A stretch of 64,000 bases of DNA from Brumimicrobium mesophilum (GCF_003025005.1 NZ_PVSS01000015.1:1-64000), one strand, 5' to 3'. Shown: positions 1 through 9,464, numbered from the stretch's first letter. Translations and numbers: made by a program. Notes: a model not told the origin generated them from the letters alone.

Positions 1-158
1 TGCGCCCAAACTTCAGTAATGTTTACATTTACTTCTGTAAAATTAGCAGGGTCATCTGTAAGAAGTACTTTCAATTGTCCTTCCTTTTTTTTATTACATG
101 AAAACGATAAAGCTAACAGTACTACTACAGTGATGATATTTGTTACAATATTTTTCAT
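1..158 (-). CDS. DUF4382-type lipoprotein, N-terminal part
   Basis: This is the start of a leftward gene that runs off the window. It opens with a short lipoprotein signal (MKNIVTNIITVVVLLALSFSC) whose Cys at about residue 21 would be lipidated. It then reads EGQLKVLLTDDPANFTEVNVNITEVW, which fits the beginning of DUF4382, a beta-rich domain common in secreted Bacteroidota lipoproteins. Function is not known for that family. Only about 52 residues are visible, so the family call rests on this one stretch. Confidence 0.6.
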   Translation of the reverse strand, partial: MKNIVTNIITVVVLLALSFSCNKKKEGQLKVLLTDDPANFTEVNVNITEVWA

Positions 159-417
159 GAGGATATAGTTTTAATTTTTTTTGTAAATCTATTAAATTTC
201 TTGGTCCATTCCGTTTCATTTCAGAGTATTTAACAATATACTTTGATTTCCCTCCCTGACAACAGCCGAGAGCTTTATGCAGCTTTTTTTATCGCCGGAA
301 AGTATTTTGTGCTTGCGACCTTGGAAGCACACGCAAAAATATTGACTGCTGAAAAGAGTAAAAAAACTAAAGGGCGGAGGGGGAAATGGTGGACAAAAAA
401 AGTAAACACTTGTTGAA
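159..417. other. intergenic region, nothing recognised
   Basis: This is the spacer between the start of the leftward DUF4382 lipoprotein and the terminator of the leftward SDR gene. I found no ORF with a plausible start, no tRNA and no convincing TAnnTTTG promoter. The lipoprotein's own promoter must lie in the right-to-left reading of this stretch, but I cannot point to it. Confidence 0.5.
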
Positions 418-450
418 TAAAAAAAGCCAGATAACTTTGATTATCTGACT
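418..450 (-). terminator. rho-independent terminator of the SDR gene
   Basis: On the minus strand AGTCAGATAA and TTATCTGGCT form a 10-bp stem with one G-U pair around a 6-nt loop. A run of seven T follows. It lies about 55 bp after the SDR stop codon. Confidence 0.7.
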
Positions 451-504
451 CATTTCGTTGTGATATAAAGTAGGAGGGAATCTACTTTTGATTTTACCTA
501 AATT

Positions 505-1209
505 CTAAAATGGATTCGTAGCATGTACTGTTACTTCGGGAACATATGCTCTTTTGTCCATTTCTAAAGTATTGACAATTGTTATTGCTATATCTTCAGG
601 AGTTAATTTGTTTTCTTCCAATGGTCTTTCTGTTCGGTTTTCTTCGTCTCCAAATGCTGTTGGAACTTCACTTGGGTTAACTTGAATAACGCGAATATTG
701 TTTTTTCTAAGTTCTCCTTGCCAGCATTGTGTCATTCCTCTTAATGCAAATTTTGAAGTGGAATAGATTGAACCTGTTGGATAACCTTTCAATGAAGCAG
801 TAGAGGCTATGTTTACAATATTTCCTTCATTTTGTTTGATGAATATTTTAGCTGCTCCTTGTGCTACCATTGCGGCACCAAATACGTTTACTTCATATAC
901 TTGCCTTAATTCATCTCTTGTTAATTCAACCAAAGATTTTCGAATTCCGATTCCTGCATTATTAATCAAAACATCTAATCTTCCGAATTCCTTTTCAATA
1001 AAAGTATATAATGCATCAATTTCTTCATCTTTCGTGACATCACATTTGAATGGAGTTGCACCAAGTTCATCTGCTACTGACTTTGTTTTATCGTGGTCTC
1101 TACCAGTGATTATTACTTTTGCCCCTTTTTCAATAGAAAGCTTAGCCGTTGCTTTACCTAAGCCAGAATTCCCACCAGTGATTAGAACTATCTTGTTTTT
1201 TAAATCCAT
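505..1209 (-). CDS. SDR family NAD(P)-dependent oxidoreductase
   Basis: Predicted 234-aa short-chain dehydrogenase/reductase with a classical Rossmann fold. The N-terminal nucleotide-binding motif is TGGNSGLG, followed by NNAG after strand 4 and the catalytic YSTSK with the Ser about 13 residues earlier (NIASTAS). The length is normal for a classical SDR. The frame stays open to 1344, but the extra 45 residues are low in similarity to the family and overlap the sucD terminator side, so the ATG at 1209 (MDLKNKIVLITGG) is chosen. The substrate cannot be told from sequence; the closest pattern is that of the YdfG/3-ketoacyl-reductase-like general oxidoreductases. It is monocistronic with its own terminator. 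Confidence 0.85.
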   Translation of the reverse strand: MDLKNKIVLITGGNSGLGKATAKLSIEKGAKVIITGRDHDKTKSVADELGATPFKCDVTKDEEIDALYTFIEKEFGRLDVLINNAGIGIRKSLVELTRDELRQVYEVNVFGAAMVAQGAAKIFIKQNEGNIVNIASTASLKGYPTGSIYSTSKFALRGMTQCWQGELRKNNIRVIQVNPSEVPTAFGDEENRTERPLEENKLTPEDIAITIVNTLEMDKRAYVPEVTVHATNPF

Positions 1210-1368
1210 TTTTATGTTGTTTTTGTATATTTTAAATATAAGGTTTAAATAGCGCTTTTGTTTAGAATGAGATTGTAAGATTCGACAATCAATATTAAAA
1301 ATAAAAATCGGTGATTGAACCAGTCTTAGGCACCCGCATTTCAAAATTAGTCATTTATTGAAACAAAA

Positions 1369-1393
1369 AAAGGGAACCTTTCGATTCCCTTTT
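1369..1393 (-). terminator. terminator downstream of sucD
   Basis: AAAGGGAA and TTCCCTTT pair around an 8-nt loop. On the minus strand the stem is followed by seven T. It ends the leftward sucD transcript about 20 bp after the stop codon. Confidence 0.7.
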
Positions 1394-1411
1394 AAATATA
1401 TTTGTTGAATG

Positions 1412-2281
1412 TTATTTTAACAATTCAGCCATTTTATCACCAATTTTCGCTGGAGAATCAACAACGTGAATACCACATTCTTTTAAGATTGCTTTTTTCG
1501 CTTGAGCAGTGTCTTCATCACCACCAACAATTGCACCTGCGTGACCCATTGTTCTTCCTGCTGGAGCAGTTTCACCTGCGATAAATCCAACAACTGGCTT
1601 AGTTCCATGTTCTTTAATCCATCTTGCAGCATTTGCCTCCAAGTTACCACCGATTTCACCAATCATTACGATTCCTTTTGTTTCAGGGTCGTTCATCAGT
1701 AATTCAACAGCTTCTTGAGTAGTTGTTCCAATAATTGGGTCACCACCAATACCAATTGCAGTTGTAATTCCTAATCCAGCTTTTACTACTTGGTCAGCAG
1801 CTTCGTAAGTTAAAGTTCCAGATTTTGAAACGATACCTACAGAACCTTTTTGGAAAACAAAACCTGGCATAATACCAACTTTAGCTTCTCCCGCTGTAAT
1901 AACTCCAGGACAGTTAGGTCCAATTAAACGTGTGTCATAAGCAGAGATGTACTCTTTTGCTTTGATCATGTCATTTACTGGGATACCTTCTGTAATACAG
2001 ATAATCACTTTAATTCCCGCATTTGCAGCTTCCATAATTGCATCAGCAGCGAAAGCTGGTGGCACAAAAATGATAGAAACATCAGCTGCTGTTTTGTCAA
2101 CTGCATCTTGAACTGTGTTAAATACTGGTTTGTCTAAGTGCTTTTGTCCTCCTTTTCCAGGTGTTACACCTCCTACAACGTTGGTTCCAAATTCAATCAT
2201 TTGACCTGCGTGGAATGTTCCTTCACTTCCTGTGAAACCTTGGACAATAACTTTTGATTCTTTATTTACTAATACGCTCAT
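1412..2281 (-). CDS. sucD: succinate--CoA ligase subunit alpha
   Basis: Alpha subunit (289 aa) of succinyl-CoA synthetase, the TCA-cycle enzyme that couples succinyl-CoA hydrolysis to NTP synthesis. The protein starts [21 protein letters not shown], the typical CoA-binding Rossmann start, and contains GPNCPG in the middle. The active-site His is in GHAGAIVGG near residue 240, the residue that is phosphorylated in the family. The frame is open 12 codons further upstream (to 2317), but a promoter -7 element covers 2315-2322, so a start at 2281 is preferred; that also gives the usual length. The beta subunit gene is not adjacent, which is common in Bacteroidota. Confidence 0.95.
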   Translation of the reverse strand: MSVLVNKESKVIVQGFTGSEGTFHAGQMIEFGTNVVGGVTPGKGGQKHLDKPVFNTVQDAVDKTAADVSIIFVPPAFAADAIMEAANAGIKVIICITEGIPVNDMIKAKEYISAYDTRLIGPNCPGVITAGEAKVGIMPGFVFQKGSVGIVSKSGTLTYEAADQVVKAGLGITTAIGIGGDPIIGTTTQEAVELLMNDPETKGIVMIGEIGGNLEANAARWIKEHGTKPVVGFIAGETAPAGRTMGHAGAIVGGDEDTAQAKKAILKECGIHVVDSPAKIGDKMAELLK

Positions 2282-2314
2282 GTTCGCGAGATTTTCTACT
2301 TTGGTTAATGTCGC

Positions 2315-2345
2315 CAAAAGTAGAGTTTACAATAGTCAATGACAA
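2315..2345 (-). promoter_or_regulatory. promoter of sucD
   Basis: On the minus strand TTG (2345-2343), a 20-nt spacer and TACTTTTG (2322-2315) match the Bacteroidota TTG / TAnnTTTG consensus. Transcription would start near 2308, leaving a leader of about 27 nt before the ATG at 2281. This also argues against the longer sucD reading frame. Confidence 0.6.
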
Positions 2346-2515
2346 GAAAAAACACTAAAATGTTTCGGTTAATTAATAATAAAAGATACTCCAGAAAAAA
2401 TAAATGTTAAAATTTGAATTTTTATGTTCTGATCAGAAATAAATAGTTAGATTTGCATCAAGGTTATTTTAGTGTAAATAGAATAACCTGGTTTTATAGT
2501 TTTAGCATGGTTTAG

Positions 2516-2555
2516 CAAAAAGAGGAATAAGTGTTTAGCATTTATTCCTCTTTTT
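2516..2555 (-). terminator. terminator downstream of the T9SS protease
   Basis: AAAAGAGGAATAA and TTATTCCTCTTTT form a long perfect stem around an 11-12 nt loop. Both strands end in T runs, so it could act in both directions. It lies about 90 bp beyond the protease stop. The rest of the 2346-2644 spacer holds no gene I can support. Confidence 0.65.
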
Positions 2556-2603
2556 CTTTTTAGGAGTTTTTTATAATAACCATCAATCGGTGTTGCAATG
2601 AAG

Positions 2604-2623
2604 GGACGGTTAGTAAACCGTCC
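2604..2623. repeat. 8-bp-arm palindrome after the protease gene
   Basis: GGACGGTT and AACCGTCC flank a 4-nt loop just beyond the protease stop codon. There is no T run, so it looks more like a 3'-end stabilising hairpin or a dispersed palindromic repeat than a terminator. Confidence 0.5.
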
Positions 2624-2644
2624 GAGATCATTGTCAATTCTCAA

Positions 2645-5600
2645 TTACTTCACCACACTCAATCGTTTTGAGAATACATATTCTTCCTTATTAGTGATAA
2701 AGTGGAAATAATAAATCCCGGCTGACCAATTTTCAATAGTAACTTCTTGATTATTTACTAATAGATTGATTTCTTCAACAATTTTCCCGGTAGAAGAGTA
2801 GACAATCACCTTATTTATGTCGTCATTCTCTTTTTCTATTGTTATACTCGAAGAAGCAGGATTAGGAAAGAGTTTTATTCCATGCGACAAGATTTGATTG
2901 TCTAACCCGACATTTTGAATATTGAAAGAATTGCAGGTTACAACTGTATCACAATCTCCATAAACAGTTAAGCATACATCGTATAAATCTGTTGTTGCGT
3001 ATGTGTGAGTTGGTTCGAATGCGGTGGATGTATTTCCATCTCCAAAGTCCCATAAATAAGAAACACCGCCTTGTGAGCCATTGGTGAATTCTATAACTAA
3101 ATCAAATTGATCTGCAGTAAAACCAGCTGTAGGCAAAGGTACATTTGGAGTCAAAACATTGTATTGCGAGGTAATCTCACAACCAATATTGTCAGTTGCA
3201 GTAACTTGGTAGTTTCCACTTCCAATATTGTTCCATGTATCTGAATTTGGACCATTGTTCCATTGATATGTGAATCCTGTTCCACCAGAAGCATTAACTG
3301 TAATAGAAGCATCTGTTGCATTTTCACAAGTAGGAGGGGTTATGTTTTCATTAATTGATAATTGAGTGTCATAAATAAGTGAGAAATTAACCGTTGTGTC
3401 ACAACCTGTTGCATCTGTTATTAAGACTGAATAGTTATTGGTGTTTAAATTGCTTATGTTTTCGGAATTCAGTCCATTATTCCACATAAAAGTATAACCT
3501 GGAGTACCACCAGAAGTATTAAGAGCAATTGCCCCATCTTGAACTTCATTACATGTTGGGTCAAGAACTGTGGGATTAACAACAATTCCACAAGCTATCC
3601 CGCTTCTAATTTCAATGCAATAATCTTCCACTTCACCGAAGTCAAAATTACCACATTCAGCTGGTAATCCTGTAGCTCCAGCACCTTGATAAGCCATTTG
3701 AACACGCATTCTAGTTTTGCCTAAAGTAGCTGACGGAGGAATTGTGAAATTGTCATTTACAGCACCTGTTGAAGTCATTCCTTGGTCAAAAAGTAATTCA
3801 GAATTGTCGAATACTCCATTTTGATTTATATCTATCCATATTCTCGTGTATTCTTCTAAGGCTTGACCATCAAATCCTGGAGTTAAAGAAAATGGATAGT
3901 TTTGACCGATATTTAAATTAAATGAATTGTCATTAAAAATGTAACCATTGTTATCTCCACTGGAAAAAATGTTTCCATCAATTTCAAATTCTTCTATCCA
4001 TTCATTTTGTACCCCTAAAAGTGCATTTGGCTGATCACCGTTGTTGATACTTGAGATTAAAGTGTTTCCATCTGCTTGAGAAATCATAACTGCAGGAATA
4101 GTAACCGTATTACTATTTCCTCCCATATCAATGGTTCCCGGACCATTATTTATGACTATTACGGCAGTAGCACCAGCGTTTTGTGCATTCATTGCTTTCA
4201 CTGTAAAATTGCAATTTCCTCTTTCTACTATTGCAATATTTCCGTTTAAAGCCGTTCCGTTTATTAAAGCATTACAACCCTCATTAGGAGAAGTTGTTCC
4301 GTCATCCACTAATACTAATTCGCCAAAAACATAACCACTTTCAATATCGCCTCCCCAATTGGTAGTTGCTTCAAAAGTGTAGCTTCCGCTAATTGAATTA
4401 GGATGATAAACGGTTAAAGTAGGAGTGGAATTAACATTCGCTTCATTTGCACAATATGGTAATTCAATGCAGCTTCCGCATCCAGAAGTTGTAAATGAAT
4501 AAATCTGTGATGGACTACCTATTTCTCCGTCACAAATTGTAGAAATAGTATATTCATAGCTTGTGCAACTTGTTAAACCAGTAATTAAATATGACGTATC
4601 TGGAAATGTATAGTTAGACCAGTTTCCAGAACCAGCTACCTGAATGTTAATTAAATAATCATTGACAACAGCGGTGTCGATAAATGAAATTTTTGCATCA
4701 TAATCATTTACATTTATGGTGGAAATGTTTGTTGGTGGCATACATGATCCACAAACAATATTCATTAATTCATCCAAAGAGTTTTTGGCATTTATTCTTC
4801 CTCCAGTTACTGTTCTTGCTTGTAAGTGTGGTGTTTGATCCACTCCAGCAAACATCGCTTGACGAACTATTTCGGCAGTTCCAGAAGGATCATTTATAGC
4901 CATGGTTTCAAGACTTGAACACGGAATACTGTACATTAACCCAACTAATCCTGCGGTTAATGGACATGCAAATGATGTTCCTGAAGTTGATCCATAAGAA
5001 TTGTTCTGAGAAGTTGTGAAAATGGAAGAACCAGGTGCGGCAACATCAATAGTTTGGTCTCCGTAACCTGCAAAATCAATAATGTCATTGTTATTTGTGG
5101 CTGTAACACTAATCATATAATCGCTTGAGCACGTTGTAGGCACATCTCCAAAAGTGTCAACATCTTGATTTTGATTTGTAGTTGCTCCAATGCTTAGAAT
5201 TCCTGCCTGGCCTAGATCGTCATAAAAGCTACACCAAATTGGGTAGTTTGCAGGGTTTCCACCATCAACTCCCCAAGAAGAGCTTGTTGCTACTACAAAA
5301 GCTCCTCTGGCACCATTGGTTTGATTCCACAAAAGTCTTGCACTTAATGCGTAATTGTAAGAAGCTACTATGTTTGCTTCTGTAAACGGACTTGAGTATC
5401 CAGCAATATCCATTATTTTTAAATCCCAATTAATTCCTGATACTCCTTGATCGTTATTTCCCTTAGCTCCCATCATTCCTGCACAACTTGTACCGTGGGA
5501 TCCAGCACCAATATTGTCGTTATTTGTAGAAACATTCCAACCATTGTAATCATCAATGTATCCATTTCCATCGTCATCAACACCATTGTTTGGAATCTCT

Positions 5601-6094
5601 TCAGTGTTTACCCAATGATTATCACTCAGGTCATCGTGATTTAATAAATCTGCACTTTCTATAAGGGCAACAACAATTTCTTTTCCATTTGGAGTTGTTC
5701 CACCAGTTGTAATATCCCACGCTAATTCCGAATCAATATTTGAATGGTGCCATTGTGACCCATAAAACGGATCGTTTGGTGCAGCTCTCAATTCAACTTT
5801 TCTGTTGGGTTGCACATATAATATAGAGGATTGTTTTTGTAGTAAACTTAAAACTTCAGCGATATCAGTTTGGGCGTCGTTAAAATCTAGTAACCAAATG
5901 TCAGCGTGAGGAGATAAAATGCTTTCTACATTTATTTCAAAATGAGCTGGTGTATTTCTTAGCATGAAATAGGGGTCTTGACCTTTTTGCATTCTCACTA
6001 AAACTTGATTTGAAATAGCGTTTTCATATTGTCCATACATTTGTGGAATGGAGATAATAAAAGAAAGAAAAAGAAAAAATGCTGCATTTTTCAT
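2645..6094 (-). CDS. S8 subtilisin-like secreted protease with T9SS sorting domain
   Basis: Secreted multidomain protein of 1149 aa. Order of parts: signal peptide (1-21), short prodomain-like stretch, S8 peptidase domain (about 110-445), an FN3-like segment (about 450-535), a PA domain (about 560-705, with IVERGNCNFTVKA), a GEVED domain (about 735-830), two SprB-type repeats ending in GC pairs (about 840-975), a PKD domain (YLWDFGDGN) and a C-terminal type A sorting domain starting LFPNPASSSI. The tail directs it through the type IX secretion system to the surface or medium. The catalytic His (SHGTSCAG) and Ser (GTSFACP) are present, but the Asp position reads VALIES, so Asp is replaced by Glu. 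Activity is therefore uncertain. It is a single-gene unit. Confidence 0.9.
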   Translation of the reverse strand: MKNAAFFLFLSFIISIPQMYGQYENAISNQVLVRMQKGQDPYFMLRNTPAHFEINVESILSPHADIWLLDFNDAQTDIAEVLSLLQKQSSILYVQPNRKVELRAAPNDPFYGSQWHHSNIDSELAWDITTGGTTPNGKEIVVALIESADLLNHDDLSDNHWVNTEEIPNNGVDDDGNGYIDDYNGWNVSTNNDNIGAGSHGTSCAGMMGAKGNNDQGVSGINWDLKIMDIAGYSSPFTEANIVASYNYALSARLLWNQTNGARGAFVVATSSSWGVDGGNPANYPIWCSFYDDLGQAGILSIGATTNQNQDVDTFGDVPTTCSSDYMISVTATNNNDIIDFAGYGDQTIDVAAPGSSIFTTSQNNSYGSTSGTSFACPLTAGLVGLMYSIPCSSLETMAINDPSGTAEIVRQAMFAGVDQTPHLQARTVTGGRINAKNSLDELMNIVCGSCMPPTNISTINVNDYDAKISFIDTAVVNDYLINIQVAGSGNWSNYTFPDTSYLITGLTSCTSYEYTISTICDGEIGSPSQIYSFTTSGCGSCIELPYCANEANVNSTPTLTVYHPNSISGSYTFEATTNWGGDIESGYVFGELVLVDDGTTSPNEGCNALINGTALNGNIAIVERGNCNFTVKAMNAQNAGATAVIVINNGPGTIDMGGNSNTVTIPAVMISQADGNTLISSINNGDQPNALLGVQNEWIEEFEIDGNIFSSGDNNGYIFNDNSFNLNIGQNYPFSLTPGFDGQALEEYTRIWIDINQNGVFDNSELLFDQGMTSTGAVNDNFTIPPSATLGKTRMRVQMAYQGAGATGLPAECGNFDFGEVEDYCIEIRSGIACGIVVNPTVLDPTCNEVQDGAIALNTSGGTPGYTFMWNNGLNSENISNLNTNNYSVLITDATGCDTTVNFSLIYDTQLSINENITPPTCENATDASITVNASGGTGFTYQWNNGPNSDTWNNIGSGNYQVTATDNIGCEITSQYNVLTPNVPLPTAGFTADQFDLVIEFTNGSQGGVSYLWDFGDGNTSTAFEPTHTYATTDLYDVCLTVYGDCDTVVTCNSFNIQNVGLDNQILSHGIKLFPNPASSSITIEKENDDINKVIVYSSTGKIVEEINLLVNNQEVTIENWSAGIYYFHFITNKEEYVFSKRLSVVK

Positions 6095-6272
6095 AAAATA
6101 GAAAATTGTAAACTGTTTTTATTGCATGCAATATAAATTAAAATTTTGTAAGTGTTTGTGGATTTTAGATACTTATCGGTTTATTATAGGTAAGGTGACA
6201 TTAGTTTGTGCAGAATTAAAAATTAATAATCACCTAAAATGATCTGAAACAAGTTTCAACAAAAGAAATTTT

Positions 6273-6280
6273 TATATTTG
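6273..6280 (+). promoter_or_regulatory. -7 promoter element of the glycosyltransferase operon
   Basis: TATATTTG lies 8 nt before the ATG at 6288, so the transcript would have almost no leader. I see no good TTG at the -33 distance. The element matches the Bacteroidota -7 consensus exactly. Confidence 0.45.
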
Positions 6281-6287
6281 CTCACTC

Positions 6288-7247
6288 ATGGATAGAAAAA
6301 TCGAAATATCTATTGTTGTTCCTCTTTATAATGAAGTTGAATCACTACCAGAATTGCATAAATGGATAATTTCTGTAATGCAAAAGAACAATTTTACCTA
6401 CGAAATTATCTTTGTGGATGATGGGAGCAAAGACGGATCTTGGGATGTTGTCATGGAGTTAAAATCTATAGATGAATGTGTTCGAGGAATTAAGTTTCAG
6501 CGTAACTACGGAAAGTCTGCTGCACTACAAAAAGGTTTTGAAGCTGTAAAAGGAGAATTTGTAATTACAATGGACGCTGATTTACAAGATTCACCAGAAG
6601 AAATTCCAGAGATGGTTCGCATGCTAAAAGAAGACGATTTAGATATGGTTTCTGGATGGAAAAAGAAGAGATTTGATCCTTTGTCCAAAACTATTCCTAC
6701 AAAATTATATAATTGGACAGCACGAAAACTGACAGGGATTTATTTGCATGATTTTAATTGTGGATTGAAAGCTTATAAATCCATTGTTGTAAAAAGTGTT
6801 GAATTGTATGGAGACATGCATCGCTATATTCCAGCCTTGGCCAAGTTTGCAGGTTTTAGTAAGATTGGCGAAAAAGTAGTTCAACATCAGGCACGTAAAT
6901 TCGGAACAACAAAGTTTGGGTTGAACAGATTCGTAAATGGTCCACTTGATTTACTATCTGTTGTGTTTATTGGAAAGTTTGGTAAAAAACCAATGCACTT
7001 TTTTGGAGCAATAGGAACAATTTTATTTTTAATTGGATTCGCTTTTGCATTGTATTTAGGGATTGATAAAATAGTTAGCTTTTTCTCAGATAGTTTGTCT
7101 CCATTAATTGCTCAGCGAACAGAATTTTATATCGCTTTAACTGCAATGATTATTGGTAGTCAGTTTTTCCTAGCTGGTTTTATTGCCGAATTAATAGGGA
7201 GAAACTCATCATCAAGAAACGTTTACCTCATAGAAACTGAAGTTTAA
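6288..7247 (+). CDS. family 2 glycosyltransferase, polyprenyl-phosphate type
   Basis: A 319-aa GT-A fold enzyme of the dolichol/undecaprenyl-phosphate glycosyltransferase type (GtrB/DPM1-like). The N-terminal domain has SIVVPLYNEVESL, the nucleotide-binding FVDDGSKDGS and the metal-binding DADLQD (residues about 97-102). The C-terminal third has two membrane helices (about 238-260 and 280-305). It probably transfers a sugar from an NDP-sugar to a lipid carrier on the inner face of the cytoplasmic membrane. It heads an operon with the HAD phosphatase 2 bp downstream. The sugar is not identifiable. Confidence 0.88.
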   Translation: MDRKIEISIVVPLYNEVESLPELHKWIISVMQKNNFTYEIIFVDDGSKDGSWDVVMELKSIDECVRGIKFQRNYGKSAALQKGFEAVKGEFVITMDADLQDSPEEIPEMVRMLKEDDLDMVSGWKKKRFDPLSKTIPTKLYNWTARKLTGIYLHDFNCGLKAYKSIVVKSVELYGDMHRYIPALAKFAGFSKIGEKVVQHQARKFGTTKFGLNRFVNGPLDLLSVVFIGKFGKKPMHFFGAIGTILFLIGFAFALYLGIDKIVSFFSDSLSPLIAQRTEFYIALTAMIIGSQFFLAGFIAELIGRNSSSRNVYLIETEV

Positions 7248-7249
7248 AA

Positions 7250-7792
7250 ATGCCTGAAATTAAGATTGATTCTTCATGGACACTTTTTCTAGATAGAGAT
7301 GGGGTGATTAATGAACGTAATTTTGAAGGTTACATCACATCAACTTCGGATTTTAAATTTTTACCTTTTGTTTTTAAGGGTTTAAAAAAAATGTCAAAGC
7401 AATTTTCTAGAATTATTGTCGTTACTAATCAGCAAGGATTGGGAAAAGGAATAATGACTGAAACTACACTTGATACAATTCATTATGAAATGTGCAAAGC
7501 TTTAAAAGCGGAAGGAATCATTGTGGATAAAGTGTTTTATGCCTCAAATTTAAGAGGTGCAAAAATGGACAGAAGAAAACCAAATGAAGCAATGGGAATT
7601 GAAGCCCAGAATGAATTTCCAGAAATAGATTTTAAAAAATCGATTATGGTTGGTGATACTGGGTCGGACCTTCAATTTGGAATGAATCTTGGAATGAAAA
7701 CTGTACTAATTCATTCAGCGGAAATCGTCACGATTGAACCAGATATTAAAGTAAATAATTTAAATGAACTTGCAGATGTACTCATTTTTTAA
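7250..7792 (+). CDS. HAD-IIIA family phosphatase (GmhB/histidinol-phosphatase-like)
   Basis: A 180-aa haloacid-dehalogenase phosphatase. Motif I is FLDRDGVIN, with the nucleophile and general acid Asp. Motif II is VVTNQQGLGKG, and motif IV is MVGDTGSDLQFG. Size and motifs fit the HAD-IIIA group that contains D-glycero-D-manno-heptose 1,7-bisphosphate phosphatase and the histidinol-phosphatase half of HisB. The zinc-binding Cys loop of GmhB is not evident, so the exact substrate is open. It lies 2 bp after the glycosyltransferase, consistent with a role in sugar-phosphate metabolism. Confidence 0.8.
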   Translation: MPEIKIDSSWTLFLDRDGVINERNFEGYITSTSDFKFLPFVFKGLKKMSKQFSRIIVVTNQQGLGKGIMTETTLDTIHYEMCKALKAEGIIVDKVFYASNLRGAKMDRRKPNEAMGIEAQNEFPEIDFKKSIMVGDTGSDLQFGMNLGMKTVLIHSAEIVTIEPDIKVNNLNELADVLIF

Positions 7793-8552
7793 ATCAATAA
7801 TTTTTAGTGGAATCCTCACCATTAGTTTTGGGTTTAATTCTTTTGCCCAAATCAATCAGGTTGATGCGCAAGGGAAAAAGCAGGGAGACTGGGTGAAAAC
7901 TTATGATGATTCTGATGACATACGTTATAAAGGTCAGTTTAAGAATGACAAGCCTGTAGGGAAATTTATCTTTTATTATCCAACAGGACAAGTTCGTTCT
8001 ATAATAAGCCATGATGAAAATAGTAATCGTTCTGAAGCATTTTATTATGAAACAACAAAAGAATTAATTGCTCACGGAATTTATAAAGGAGAAAAGAAGG
8101 ACAGTGTTTGGACTCATTTTTTACCTACGGGACATTATAGTTTTACCGAAACCTACAAAAATGGATTGTTGCACGGCGAGCGCATTACGTATTATGGTCG
8201 TGAAGCAGTTGAAAATCCCAAAATAAAATTGATTTTAAGAAAAACTAACTTTGAAAATGGAAAGCCAGAAGGGAAGTTCGTCGAATATTTTCCAGATGGT
8301 ATAATAAAATCTGAAGGTCAGTATTTAGACGGTGCTTTAAATGGTGTGATCTTAAAAAATCATGCGAATGGTAAAACCATGATTGAAGAGCGATGGAAAA
8401 ATAAGAAGAAGCACGGTTGGTGGATCACTTATGATGAATCAGGAAAAGAATTAGGGCGTATTTATTATAGAAATGGTGTTCAGTTAGAAGGAGATATTCT
8501 TACCAAATATTTAGAGAAATTACAAAAGGAAGGAGTTAATCCGAATAATTAG
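7776..8552 (+). CDS. secreted MORN-repeat protein (YwqK-like)
   Basis: About 258 aa, with a signal peptide (MYSFFKSIIFSGILTISFGFNSFAQ). After it come repeated units with the pattern G-x-W-x-x-Y/F and NGKPEGKFVEYFPDG, the MORN-variant repeats of the YwqK/toxin-antitoxin antidote-like family. In Bacteroidota such secreted proteins are common and mostly unstudied; the antidote label should not be taken as function. The start at 7776 is preferred to the one at 7764 because it gives a clean signal peptide. The gene overlaps the HAD phosphatase by 17 bp, so it is in the same operon. Confidence 0.8.
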   Translation: MYSFFKSIIFSGILTISFGFNSFAQINQVDAQGKKQGDWVKTYDDSDDIRYKGQFKNDKPVGKFIFYYPTGQVRSIISHDENSNRSEAFYYETTKELIAHGIYKGEKKDSVWTHFLPTGHYSFTETYKNGLLHGERITYYGREAVENPKIKLILRKTNFENGKPEGKFVEYFPDGIIKSEGQYLDGALNGVILKNHANGKTMIEERWKNKKKHGWWITYDESGKELGRIYYRNGVQLEGDILTKYLEKLQKEGVNPNN

Positions 8553-8587
8553 AATATATTTATTACTTTATAATTTAAACCATTCAA

Positions 8588-9259
8588 TTGAAAAAGACAA
8601 TCATATTTAGTGCATTACTGCTCGGACTGTTTGCTTGCAAGGAGAAAGCTAGTGTTGATTTTGGTTTTGAATACTTTCCAATAAATCAAGGTGCATTTGT
8701 TGAATATGAGGTTACTGAAGTTTTTCATGATGTTAACATAATCCCACAACACGATACCAATCGCTACAGATTAAAAACGCTGATTGGAGAAGATGTTTTG
8801 GATAATGTAGGAAGGGTAAATCAAAAATTTTTTCAATATCGATATGATTTACAAACTGGAGATTTGATAGATGAACGCGTTTGGACTCGAATATTAGATG
8901 GGTCGCGTGGTGAAGTGGTTGAGGAAAATCAGCGTTTAATAAAAATGGTCTTTTCAGTGAAGAATGATGAAGAGTGGGATGTAAATGCCTTTAATTCAAT
9001 GGACGAACAAGAGGTTTTTTATTCCAACGTTGATGAAAATCAAGTGATTAATGGATTTGATTTTGAAGAGACATGCAAAGTGAATTACGAGGATTTTTTT
9101 TCGTTGGTCGATTATCGTGTGAAATACGAAGTCTATGCAAAAGGTGTTGGATTGGTTGAAAAGAATTTCAAAGACTTTACCATTCAAAATTTTGACACTA
9201 CTGATATTCAGAAAGGCACCGAAGTTTTTTATAAGTTAATTGATTTCGGAGTAGAATAG
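8588..9259 (+). CDS. predicted lipoprotein, 223 aa
   Basis: Starts with TTG (KKTIIFSALLLGLFACKEK); the lipobox LFAC gives a lipidated Cys near residue 17. The mature protein (EYFPINQGAFVEYEVTEVFHD...) has a pattern seen in Bacteroidota lipoproteins of unknown function that begin with an 'FP...G...Y.V' strand. It contains no catalytic motif I recognise. It follows the MORN protein by 35 bp on the same strand and could be the last gene of the glycosyltransferase operon. No terminator is obvious after it; 9260-9433 contains no gene I can support. Confidence 0.7.
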   Translation: MKKTIIFSALLLGLFACKEKASVDFGFEYFPINQGAFVEYEVTEVFHDVNIIPQHDTNRYRLKTLIGEDVLDNVGRVNQKFFQYRYDLQTGDLIDERVWTRILDGSRGEVVEENQRLIKMVFSVKNDEEWDVNAFNSMDEQEVFYSNVDENQVINGFDFEETCKVNYEDFFSLVDYRVKYEVYAKGVGLVEKNFKDFTIQNFDTTDIQKGTEVFYKLIDFGVE

Positions 9260-9433
9260 AGGAGTACTTTTGGAATAGGATTAGTTCAGGCCAGTTCTCT
9301 GAGTGCGGGTAAGGTTGAGATAAATCGCACACTAACTGCGGTGAACTCAAACAGTGAAATGAAATATCGCCGCGACTAATTTTTATTAACAAAACAATTT
9401 TAGTATAAAAGTAGATGTAATTTAAAATAATAC

Positions 9434-9464
9434 TTGCATATTTTGTTTGATTGCCTTATATTTG
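9434..9464 (+). promoter_or_regulatory. promoter of the rpmB-rpmG operon
   Basis: TTG at 9434-9436, a 20-nt spacer and TATATTTG at 9457-9464 match the Bacteroidota consensus at both sites. The predicted start near 9471 leaves a leader of about 120 nt before rpmB, long enough for control by RNA structure, although I did not find a specific ribosomal-protein leader motif. Confidence 0.65.

Noticed and set aside
2447-2644. 65-codon leftward reading frame after the protease gene
   Set aside because: It runs through a terminator hairpin and a palindrome and has no conserved pattern; it is non-coding.
9198-9392. 64-codon leftward reading frame between the lipoprotein and rpmB
   Set aside because: It overlaps the end of the lipoprotein gene, has no family pattern and faces the strong rpmB promoter; chance frame.
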